DNA of 10,207 nt from Phycisphaeraceae bacterium (lineage in GTDB: Bacteria; Planctomycetota; Phycisphaerae; Phycisphaerales; Phycisphaeraceae), in contig JAJDCT010000478.1 in NCBI GenBank assembly GCA_029260695.1, positions 1 through 10,207 of the forward strand. Reading direction: 5' to 3'. Every line of letters begins with the position of its first letter. Position 1 is the first letter of the stretch. Below are positions 1 through 5,741 of this stretch, in pieces. The notes below the pieces were generated by a model. That model was not told the origin of the DNA. It worked only from the letters and a program-made list of their open reading frames with translations, and searched no databases. Made by a program: the position numbers and the translations under genes.

Positions 1-1
1 G

Positions 2-1039
2 ATGCACGCCAAAGACCGCCAGGCACGCGAGAACGCCAAGGCCGGCGAAATCGTCGCCATCGTGGGCCTGAAGAACTCGATCACCGGCGAGACCCTCTGC
101 AGCCAGGACGACCCGATCGTCCTGGAACGCATGGACTTCCCAGACCCCGTGATCTCGATGAGCATCGAGCCCGCCACAGCAGCCGACAAGGAAAAGCTCG
201 GCAACGCGCTGGTCACCATCCGCCGCGAAGACCCCTCGTTCCAGAGCCACTACGACGATGAGACCGGGCAGACCATTATCGCCGGCATGGGCGAACTTCA
301 CCTGGACATCATCAAGACCAAGCTCACACGCGACATGAAGGTCGGCGTCAACGTCGGCACGCCACGCGTCGCCTACAAAGAATCGATCAGCAAGAACGCC
401 GAGGCTCGTGGTATCCACAAGAAGCAGACCGGCGGCCGCGGCCAGTTCGCCGACTGCACGATCACCGTCGAGCCCATCACGCAGGAGCAGGCCGAAGAGC
501 AGGAATTGAAGTACATCGACGGCGTGGCTTACGAGAACAAGATCGCCGGCGGTGCGATCCCCAAGGAATACATCCCCTCGGTCGGCGTCGGCTGCCGCGA
601 GACCGCCAAGAGCGGTGTCCTCGCCGGTTACCCCCTGCTGGGCGTGAAGGTCACACTCGTCGACGGCAAGTTCCACGACGTCGACTCCTCGCAGATCGCC
701 TTCGAGCAGGCAGGCACACTGGCTTTTAAGGAAGCGTGCCGCAAGGCAGGCCTCGAACTACTCGAGCCGATCATGAAGGTCGTCATCACCACCCCCGACG
801 ACTTCCTCGGCAACGTCACCGGCGACCTGAACCGCAGGCGCGCCATCATCAACGAGACCGAGCAGCGCGGCAACACACGCGTCGTCACCGCCGAGGCCCC
901 GCTGTCCGAGATGTTCGGCTACTCAAACACCCTCCGCGGCATGAGCCAGGGCCGCGCCAGCTACGCCATGGAACCCTTCACCTACCGCCCCGTCCCCGGC
1001 AACCTCGCCAAGGAAATCCTCGAGGGCGCGAACAAGTAA
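2..1039 (+). CDS. fusA: Elongation factor G, C-terminal half (5' end outside window)
   Basis: EF-G is the cytosolic GTPase that moves tRNA and mRNA through the ribosome after peptide transfer and helps recycle ribosomes. Only the last 345 residues are present. The first ATG is internal: family members have R-M-H-A here, so the true start, G domain and most of domain II lie to the left. Visible parts are the end of domain II, domain III with GMGELHLDI (residues 95-103 of the fragment), domain IV with the GGRGQ loop (144-148), GAIPKEYIPSV (184-194) and HDVDSS (225-230, containing the conserved tip histidine), and domain V from about 255 with LEPIMKV and EMFGYSNTLR. Two details differ from textbook EF-G: the usual YGHV after GGRGQ is FADC, and domain IV carries roughly ten extra residues around 160-178. 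This could be one of the several EF-G paralogues (spdEFG-type) known in planctomycetes; which paralogue cannot be decided here. Translation ends at TAA just before a strong terminator. Confidence 0.96.
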   Translation: MHAKDRQARENAKAGEIVAIVGLKNSITGETLCSQDDPIVLERMDFPDPVISMSIEPATAADKEKLGNALVTIRREDPSFQSHYDDETGQTIIAGMGELHLDIIKTKLTRDMKVGVNVGTPRVAYKESISKNAEARGIHKKQTGGRGQFADCTITVEPITQEQAEEQELKYIDGVAYENKIAGGAIPKEYIPSVGVGCRETAKSGVLAGYPLLGVKVTLVDGKFHDVDSSQIAFEQAGTLAFKEACRKAGLELLEPIMKVVITTPDDFLGNVTGDLNRRRAIINETEQRGNTRVVTAEAPLSEMFGYSNTLRGMSQGRASYAMEPFTYRPVPGNLAKEILEGANK

Positions 1040-1076
1040 ATCCCCCCGGACAGCCGGTAACTTCAAGACTACTCAC

Positions 1077-1110
1077 GAAAACCCACGGAATCTTCCGTGG
1101 GTTTTCTTTT
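1077..1110 (+). terminator. Intrinsic terminator of the EF-G gene
   Basis: A perfect 14-bp inverted repeat (GAAAACCCACGGAA at 1077-1090, its complement at 1093-1106) with only TC between the arms is followed by TTTT. In practice the hairpin would open to a 13-bp stem and 4-base loop. It starts 37 bases after the EF-G stop, so the next gene is probably a separate transcription unit. Confidence 0.9.
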
Positions 1111-1159
1111 GCGTATACTGGATAGATAGATCCCCACAATTTGATCACGAGGAAACACC

Positions 1160-1951
1160 ATGAGACACCATCTATGGCTAAGTGTAGTAGCGATACTGTT
1201 CGCCACAGCAGCGGGCACGGCCGAAGTCACCGTCGAACCCGTCCCCTACACGCACGACGGCGTCGAGTTGCAAGGCTACCTCGCGATCCCCGATGGCGAG
1301 GCCCGTGGCGCGGTGCTGGTGGTGCATGAGTGGTGGGGACTCAACGATTACGCCAGGATGCGAGCGCGGATGCTGGCGGAGTTGGGGTACGTCGCTTTCG
1401 CCGTGGACATGTACGGTAAGGACAAGGCGACCGACAGCGTCGAGCAGGCCGGGCAGTGGTCAGGATCGGTGGCGGGCGACAGGTCACAGTACCGGGCGCG
1501 GGCACTCGCAGGGCTGGAAGCGTTCAAAGCGACGGGCCGTATCTCCGACGGGATGAAAGTCGCCGCGATCGGGTACTGCTTCGGCGGGACGACCGTAACG
1601 GAGCTTGCTTACTCGGGCGCAGACCTGGCAGGCGTCGTCAGCTTCCACGGCAACCCCAAGCCGCCGATGGAAGACGACACGATCAGCGCCGCGATCCTGT
1701 TCTGCCATGGGGACGCAGACCCGCTGGTGCCGGACGATGTGATTAAAGCCGCGACCGACGGGCTGGACGCCAAGGGTGTGGACTGGCAACTGATCCGCTA
1801 CGCCGGCGCGAAGCACGCGTTCAGCAACCCCAAGGCCGACACCTACGGCCTTGCACCGGTCGGTTACGACGAGCAGGCTGACCAGCGGTCGTGGTCCCAC
1901 ATGCGCGTGTTCTTCGACGAACTGTTCGCGCGTGATACGGATCACGATTAA
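1160..1951 (+). CDS. Exported dienelactone hydrolase family protein
   Basis: This is an alpha/beta hydrolase of the dienelactone hydrolase family (263 aa), a class that hydrolyses lactones or esters with a Cys-Asp-His triad. The natural substrate is unknown. Residues 1-21 (MRHHLWLSVV... ending GTA) form a likely Sec signal peptide, so the enzyme probably acts in the periplasm. The family signature HEWWG is at 56-60, including the glutamate that partners the nucleophile. The nucleophile lies in GYCFGG (Cys140), the acid in HGDADP (Asp187) and the histidine in AKHAF (His219), so the triad is complete. The start is set by GAGGAA at 1149-1154, 5 bases before the ATG. A TATACT hexamer at 1114-1119 could be a -10 box, but no good -35 is present. 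The gene converges on the porin gene and has no related neighbour, so its pathway cannot be inferred. Confidence 0.93.
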   Translation: MRHHLWLSVVAILFATAAGTAEVTVEPVPYTHDGVELQGYLAIPDGEARGAVLVVHEWWGLNDYARMRARMLAELGYVAFAVDMYGKDKATDSVEQAGQWSGSVAGDRSQYRARALAGLEAFKATGRISDGMKVAAIGYCFGGTTVTELAYSGADLAGVVSFHGNPKPPMEDDTISAAILFCHGDADPLVPDDVIKAATDGLDAKGVDWQLIRYAGAKHAFSNPKADTYGLAPVGYDEQADQRSWSHMRVFFDELFARDTDHD

Positions 1952-2050
1952 AACTCTCGCCCATTATCATGGGTCAATCCACCGGCAGGGCAGGGGGCTG
2001 AGGGTAAAACGGCCGCCCATGAGTTAAACAGGATCCGTTCTATTGGCTAC

Positions 2051-3397
2051 TCAAAACGAGATCTGCACCTGGCTTCGCAGGGTGGTTGATGGGCCGTCGG
2101 AGGCGCGTAGGCCGGCACCGGTGTCTGAACTTGGTAGGCCGTTGAAGGCGTGGACGACGTCGAACGAGAGCTTGGTTGCGTGGCCACGGAGGAAGAAGTT
2201 GGTACCCATCGTGATTAACTGTGCCACATCGTCTCCGGTCGCGGTGGTTACGCCGGTGGATTGCTTGAACGCAACACCATCCACGTCGATCCACTCGTAG
2301 CGTGCGTAGAGATCAACCTTGTCTGGGACCAGGAAGATGCCGCCTTGGAGCACAGCCCCCCACTGCTGGGCATCGAGGATGCTTGCTGAACCGTTGGACT
2401 CGATGTGCCTGCCGGTGAAGGCGGCGTAGAGGTTCCAACCGTTACCCTCTTTGCTAATGTCGCAGGTGTATTTAAGGATGTCAGGTGTCGCGGTCCCGCC
2501 GCCGGTTTCCCCACGGTCGAACTGGACCGCCGAGCCCAACAGCAGGCCGTTATCCTCCGCCCAACCGATGGTGTCCTTGAACTGCTTCCAGTTGCCAAAC
2601 ACCTTCCACTCACCACGGACGCCCAAAGCGTAGTCGGTGCGATCGGCGTCGAACTCGGTGTTCCAGCCCCACGTCCCGTTGTGCAGCGTCAGGCGCAGCC
2701 GTGTGTCGTCGTCCTGGCGCGTGGCCTGGACACCCTGGACATACAGCGAGGTGAACTGAGAATTGACGTAAGACCGCTCGATCATCGGCTGGAGCCTGGC
2801 GCTGGTCAGCCATTCGCGGAGGAACGGTGCCTTGAACTGGCCCGCCATCACCTCCCAACGGTCATCCACCTTGTACTTTAAGAAAACGTACTCCAGCCGC
2901 GAAACGCCCGTCGTTCTGCTGAACGTGGGCATGATCATGAATGACACCCTAGGCGAGCCGATGTAACCGGAGAGCATCAGCGCCAACCTGCGGGTCTGGA
3001 AGCCCCCCTCCTCGTCGTCGGCCTCACCGGGTGCGTTGTTGTTGAGATACCTGAACTGCGTGTAGCTGCAGATCTTCAGCAGGAAGGTGTCGGCATCGCG
3101 GATGATGAAGCCGTTGTCGTAGTAGCAGTTGAATTCTTCGGTAAGCAGCGCGGCACGGGTGTCGGCATCCGAAAGCACCTCACGGATCAGAGACTTGACC
3201 TCCTCGGACCGGCGTTCGGTCATCCAACCAGCCTCTTGCTGTGCCCGAACCTGCCAGACCTGATCTTTCAGGTCGTCCAATTCAAGCTGCATGGCTTCGA
3301 GCCTGGGGTCAGATGACTCTGCCAAGGCCCCAGAAACCCCCAAAACCAAGGAAATCATCCAAACACATACCCAAGCAACGGATGTCAATTTAAACAT
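2051..3397 (-). CDS. Outer-membrane porin, OprP/OprO-like
   Basis: The product (448 aa) looks like a phosphate-selective-porin (OprP/OprO) type outer-membrane beta-barrel channel; anion selectivity is a family property and is not shown here. The open frame extends to 3544, but the ATG at 3397 is chosen because it begins a clean signal peptide with cleavage after ALA (residues 24-26). Residues about 31-54 are a charged heptad-like coiled coil (RLEAMQLELDDLKDQV), a common periplasmic N-terminal element in such porins. The barrel spans roughly 91-448: GFIIRDADTFLLKI, a TRRLALMLSGYIGSPR strand pair, the VMAGQFKAPFLREWL motif (183-197) and ERSYVNSQF (207-215) are typical of the family. The protein ends in aromatic-alternating QVQISF with terminal Phe, the usual signal for BAM-dependent insertion. 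There is no visible Shine-Dalgarno before the ATG. The gene stands alone, convergent with the hydrolase and divergent from the methyltransferase gene. Confidence 0.87.
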   Translation of the reverse strand: MFKLTSVAWVCVWMISLVLGVSGALAESSDPRLEAMQLELDDLKDQVWQVRAQQEAGWMTERRSEEVKSLIREVLSDADTRAALLTEEFNCYYDNGFIIRDADTFLLKICSYTQFRYLNNNAPGEADDEEGGFQTRRLALMLSGYIGSPRVSFMIMPTFSRTTGVSRLEYVFLKYKVDDRWEVMAGQFKAPFLREWLTSARLQPMIERSYVNSQFTSLYVQGVQATRQDDDTRLRLTLHNGTWGWNTEFDADRTDYALGVRGEWKVFGNWKQFKDTIGWAEDNGLLLGSAVQFDRGETGGGTATPDILKYTCDISKEGNGWNLYAAFTGRHIESNGSASILDAQQWGAVLQGGIFLVPDKVDLYARYEWIDVDGVAFKQSTGVTTATGDDVAQLITMGTNFFLRGHATKLSFDVVHAFNGLPSSDTGAGLRASDGPSTTLRSQVQISF

Positions 3398-3724
3398 AAT
3401 AAGATCTATATATCTTTTTAATTGTGAGAATGCAAGCCCAGGCACCCTGCCCGTCGACCCGCATCCCGCTGTTCTATGGCGGGTTTGGCCGGATATTGCG
3501 CCGGCCGCATCAGTCTCCAAGCAAACGGCGGGCGACACCGACACGAGATGTCGAAAATGAACAAAGAAAACCCGATGCGGTGTACCACCCGCTTGTCACG
3601 GACAGACCACAGCACACCGGATTGATTACTTGCCGTCGTCGACACCCGGGGGCTAAGCTTTCCGACTACCCTGCCAGACGGTCAGGCTGAGCGCTACCCA
3701 CCGGCCCCAAACACGGAATGACCG
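3398..3724. other. Divergent intergenic region with short hairpins
   Basis: This 327-base gap separates the porin gene from the methyltransferase gene. I find no convincing gene in it. The open frames across it on both strands (about 75-88 codons) lack ribosome sites and recognisable sequence. It contains three small inverted repeats: CCCGC/GCGGG at 3465-3483, the perfect GGCCGG/CCGGCC at 3487-3506 with an 8-base loop, and CGACA/TGTCG at 3537-3551. On the minus strand the first two would lie upstream of the porin promoter proposed above, or in the leader if transcription starts further away. No clear promoter for the methyltransferase gene is visible. Confidence 0.5.
3407..3435 (-). promoter_or_regulatory. 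Possible porin promoter very close to the start codon
   Basis: Reading the minus strand, TTGCAT (3435-3430) and TATATA (3412-3407) are separated by exactly 17 bases, in an AT-rich patch inside GC-rich DNA. The matches to consensus are partial (about 3/6 and 4/6). The -10 ends only 9 bases before the ATG at 3397, so a transcript from here would be almost leaderless. Confidence 0.35.
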
Positions 3725-4165
3725 ATGCGACCTTTACCCCCCTTCTATTTCCTGATCGCCCTGCTGGCGATGGTCGGCCTGCACAGGCTGGCACCTGGAT
3801 ATCACTGGATCGCTGGGCCCTGGCGCTACCTGGGGTTCATCCCCCCCGCCGTCGGGCTCTCCGTGGTCCTCTACGCCGCAGGATTGTTCCGGAAACACCA
3901 GACAGCGATCAAGCCATTCAAGGAATCCAGCACATTGGTCACCCAAGGCCCCTACCGCTTCACACGAAACCCCATGTACCTGAGCATGCTCCTCGCCCTC
4001 ACCGGTGTAGCGGTGGTGCTCGGCTCGGTCACCTGTCTGAGTATCCTCCCCGCCTTCGCCTGGCTGATCACCACCCGGTTCATCCGGGTCGAAGAAGCGA
4101 TGCTCACAGAACGCTTCGGCGAACCCTACCTCGCCTACCAGAAGCGCGTGCGGCGGTGGGTCTAA
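3725..4165 (+). CDS. Integral-membrane methyltransferase, isoprenylcysteine carboxyl methyltransferase family
   Basis: This small polytopic protein (146 aa) matches the bacterial ICMT/PEMT-type membrane methyltransferases, which use S-adenosylmethionine to methylate lipid-like or prenylated substrates. The bacterial substrate is not known. The N-terminal hydrophobic segment (about 7-21) and a second at about 36-54 are followed by the hallmark GPYRFTRNPMYL (75-86), a long hydrophobic hairpin (87-118) and the C-terminal RVEEAMLTERFGEPYLAYQKRVRRW. The paired glutamates (123-124) and GxxYxxYxxxVRRW tail are the family's cofactor-site region. The length is normal for the short bacterial members. 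The ATG at 3725 gives the expected N-terminus; CGGA at 3715-3718 is only a weak ribosome site. The gene stands alone, and no terminator is obvious after it. Confidence 0.87.
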   Translation: MRPLPPFYFLIALLAMVGLHRLAPGYHWIAGPWRYLGFIPPAVGLSVVLYAAGLFRKHQTAIKPFKESSTLVTQGPYRFTRNPMYLSMLLALTGVAVVLGSVTCLSILPAFAWLITTRFIRVEEAMLTERFGEPYLAYQKRVRRWV

Positions 4166-4350
4166 ATACATACACATCAATATGCACCTCCCGTTAAGCC
4201 TGTCCGCCCAAGGCCCGTCCCCCTAATTCATAGATCGAAACGAGCGACTCGCAGCCGTATTACATCTGTAAGCCCACGGCATCTCTCTTGGCGCGGTTGT
4301 GAATAAGGGCAGTTATTTCAGATAATTTCTAATTTATGGGCATTTAATCC

Positions 4351-4380
4351 TTGACAGAAAAGGGGAGACGGGCGCATAAT
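4351..4380 (+). promoter_or_regulatory. Sigma-70-type promoter of the HAF/PEP-CTERM gene
   Basis: A perfect -35 TTGACA (4351-4356) and a 5/6 -10 CATAAT (4375-4380) are separated by 18 bases, with AT-rich DNA immediately upstream. A start near 4387 would give a leader of roughly 83 bases. It is the strongest promoter match in the window. Confidence 0.75.
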
Positions 4381-4409
4381 TATGTCTTAATCGCTAGTTT
4401 TGTGATTTT

Positions 4410-4430
4410 CGTGGTCACCCCCTGGCCACG
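4410..4430 (+). promoter_or_regulatory. Leader hairpin upstream of the HAF/PEP-CTERM gene
   Basis: CGTGGTCA (4410-4417) pairs with TGGCCACG (4423-4430) across a CCCCC loop, giving 8 bp with one G-U pair. It lies between the promoter and the ribosome site. There is no U run after it, so it is not an intrinsic terminator; it may stabilise or regulate the mRNA, or be a palindromic operator. Confidence 0.4.
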
Positions 4431-4456
4431 GCAAACCTAGCCGGTATTCATAAAAT

Positions 4457-4461
4457 AGGAG
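4457..4461 (+). promoter_or_regulatory. Ribosome binding site setting the 4470 start
   Basis: AGGAG lies 8 bases before the ATG at 4470. The alternative in-frame ATG at 4572, which would give a shorter and more ordinary signal peptide, has no such site. I therefore prefer the longer N-terminus. Confidence 0.7.
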
Positions 4462-4469
4462 AATGGGCT

Positions 4470-5261
4470 ATGACCGGAAAGCTAATTACGACGTGCGCTA
4501 TCGGTATGACCGGTTCCCAATCCCACTATTTTTTTCCGCGAGAAAAAAGGTGTAAACCTCAAAGCACCCTTATGACATCGGCGGTCGTGTTTGTTATTAC
4601 CTCGACGATACCCGGCACTGCAATAGCTGCAAGCTTCCACGGCCTGGGTGACCTGTCAGGGGGCCGCTTTTCCAGTCAAGCCTTCGGTGCCTCAAACGAT
4701 GGATCGGTTGTCGTTGGACGAAGCAGTTCTGACCTGGAACTTGAAGCCTTCCGCTGGACACTCGGTTCCGGCATGGTCGGATTGGGTAAACTGTCAGCCG
4801 ACTTCAGCGGAGCTACCGGCGTCTCGGCCGACGGTTCGGTCGTCGTAGGATCTAGCGGTCCGGAGGATGGCCGGGAAGCCTTCCGCTGGGCGCAGGATTC
4901 CGGCATGGTCGGATTGGGCAACTTGCCTGGAGGGCAGTTTTTTGGCTTAGCCGAAGCTGTCTCAGCCGATGGATCGGTCGTTGTGGGATCTTCAAATACT
5001 TTCTTGGGCCAAGAAGCCTTCCACTGGACACAAACTTCAGGCATGGTCGGTCTGGGCGATCTACCTGGAGGTGAAATAAGTAGCAATGCTTTTGGGATTT
5101 CTGACGACGGCTTGACCGTTGTCGGAATCGGGGAATCGGCTTCGGGTGATGAAGCCTTCCGATGGACGCAAGGCACGGGCATGGTCGGACTCGGCGACCT
5201 GCCGGGGGGGACTTCTTCAGCCGAGCAAAAGACGTCTCTGCAGACGGCTCGGTTGTTGTAG
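4470..5261 (+). CDS. HAF-repeat protein, upstream open frame as written
   Basis: This is the 263-aa product if no frame change occurs. It has the signal segment and the first four HAF repeats, then leaves the repeat pattern after DLPGG and ends in an unrelated tail of about 16 residues (TSSAEQ... to ARLL). It lacks the PEP-CTERM sorting tail, so it would be secreted but not processed by exosortase. It has its own promoter and a good ribosome site. Confidence 0.6.
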   Translation: MTGKLITTCAIGMTGSQSHYFFPREKRCKPQSTLMTSAVVFVITSTIPGTAIAASFHGLGDLSGGRFSSQAFGASNDGSVVVGRSSSDLELEAFRWTLGSGMVGLGKLSADFSGATGVSADGSVVVGSSGPEDGREAFRWAQDSGMVGLGNLPGGQFFGLAEAVSADGSVVVGSSNTFLGQEAFHWTQTSGMVGLGDLPGGEISSNAFGISDDGLTVVGIGESASGDEAFRWTQGTGMVGLGDLPGGTSSAEQKTSLQTARLL

Positions 5262-5466
5262 GCTTAAGCCAGTCCACATCGGGCCAGGAAGCCTTCCGCT
5301 GGACACAAACTTCAGGCATGGTCGGGCTGGGTACCCTGGGAGTTTCTGAAGGTGTCTCCTCAAGCGCTGCACACGGCGTCTCTGCCGATGGCTCGATTGT
5401 CGTGGGAAACAGCATCTCTGACTCGGGCAGTGAAGAAGCTTACGTCTGGGATCAAACCCACGGCAT
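4641..5466 (+). repeat. Tandem HAF-family coding repeats, six units of about 138 bases
   Basis: The marker GCATGGTCGG recurs at 4771, 4903, 5041, 5179 and 5316, giving spacings of 132, 138, 138 and 137 bases. The translated unit is GLG-L-GG, about 10 variable residues, VSADGSVVVG, 6-8 variable residues, EAFRWTQ-SGMV. Positions 5006-5056 and 5281-5331 match at 48 of 51 bases, including 27 identical in a row (5024-5050 and 5299-5325), suggesting recent duplication or gene conversion between units. Confidence 0.85.
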
Positions 5467-5707
5467 GCGCATCCTCAAGGACATGCTCGTTAACGACTTT
5501 GGATTGGACATGACCGGTTGGAGATTACAAGTAGCGTTCGGGGTCTCCGCCGACGGCCTAGCGATCGTGGGCAAGGGTATCAACCCAAATGGTGACAATG
5601 AAGCATTCGTTGCCGTCATTCCCGAGCCGGCGACGTTGATGGTACTTGGTCTTGGGTTAACGACGCTGACACGGCGACGGCTCGGGCGTGAGTCACGGAC
5701 ACCGTGA
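5162..5707 (+). CDS. HAF-repeat PEP-CTERM protein, downstream open frame as written
   Basis: This frame carries the last HAF repeats and the PEP-CTERM tail (PEP at 5621-5629, hydrophobic segment, then RRR and a short basic end). The first ATG, at 5162, lies upstream of the G run. Residues encoded before 5205 (MDARHGHGRTRRPAGG) are out of the repeat pattern, and repeat-like sequence begins at DFFSRAKDVSADGS. It has no signal peptide and no ribosome site, so on its own it is unlikely to be a working gene. It is best read as the 3' part of the gene that begins at 4470. Confidence 0.5.
   Translation: MDARHGHGRTRRPAGGDFFSRAKDVSADGSVVVGLSQSTSGQEAFRWTQTSGMVGLGTLGVSEGVSSSAAHGVSADGSIVVGNSISDSGSEEAYVWDQTHGMRILKDMLVNDFGLDMTGWRLQVAFGVSADGLAIVGKGINPNGDNEAFVAVIPEPATLMVLGLGLTTLTRRRLGRESRTP
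5204..5210 (+). other. Seven-G tract at the frame break
   Basis: A run of seven G follows CC inside the DLPGG segment of the fifth repeat; eight G would keep the frame open. Equivalent positions in other units read GGAGGG or GGAGGT and contain no such run. Homopolymer runs are prone to replication slippage and to sequencing miscounts. Confidence 0.85.
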
Positions 5708-5741
5708 TTGCAAACGCTGAATCTGCTACCTTACGCGGCTC

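Larger units (their letters stand above)
4166..4469. other. Intergenic region carrying the HAF/PEP-CTERM gene promoter
   Basis: This 304-base gap has no gene I can support. Its right part becomes clearly AT-rich (about 4309-4350) just before the promoter, which could act as an UP element. A small perfect palindrome, TTACATCTGTAA (5-bp arms), lies at 4260-4271. The promoter, leader hairpin and ribosome site are listed separately. Confidence 0.6.
4470..5707 (+). pseudogene. HAF-repeat PEP-CTERM surface protein gene, interrupted by a one-base frame break
   Basis: Read with one extra base at the G run, this is a 412-residue exported protein. Its parts are a long charged N-region, a hydrophobic signal segment at about 35-53 (cleavage near AIA), six HAF-family repeats of 44-46 aa (each with GLG-L, VSADGSVVVG and EAFRWT--SGMV), a diverged seventh unit, and a C-terminal PEP-CTERM sorting tail (PEPATLMVLGLG then RRR, from residue 385). 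PEP-CTERM proteins are processed by exosortase/archaeosortase-type membrane proteases and usually reach the cell surface or matrix; HAF repeats are of unknown role. As written, the frame breaks at 5204-5210: the upstream frame hits TAG at 5259-5261, and the correct continuation is one base out. Adding one G restores GGDFFSRAKDVSADGS. The break could be a sequencing error, a real mutation, phase variation or recoding. I call it a broken gene because nothing here distinguishes these. Confidence 0.75.

Noticed and set aside
1091..1119. Promoter for the hydrolase using TATACT at 1114-1119
   Set aside because: The -10 is good, but the matching -35 position (TCTTCC) falls inside the terminator stem and does not resemble TTGACA.
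1931..1946. CGTGAT/ATCACG hairpin at the end of the hydrolase gene
   Set aside because: It lies inside the last codons and is followed by an A-rich and not a T-rich run, so it does not look like a terminator.
1960..1973. Hairpin CCCAT/ATGGG as a terminator for the porin gene (minus strand)
   Set aside because: The stem is only 5 bp and the TTTT lies 6 bases beyond it, 78 bases past the porin stop; too weak to call.
2405..2881. A 158-codon plus-strand open frame inside the porin region
   Set aside because: It is antisense to the porin, which has a signal peptide, barrel motifs and terminal Phe. The shadow product shows no family features.
3424..3690. Open frames of 75-88 codons on both strands in the porin-methyltransferase gap
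   Set aside because: No ribosome site, no signal or domain, and an unusual composition rich in Arg and Pro; most likely chance.
4852..5415. Long minus-strand open frames with repetitive Pro/Thr-rich products across the HAF gene
   Set aside because: They are complements of the HAF repeats; their repeated look is inherited from the sense strand.
4641..5466. CRISPR-like or non-coding tandem repeat
   Set aside because: The 132-138-base period is a whole number of codons and translates into HAF repeats, so it is protein-coding repetition.
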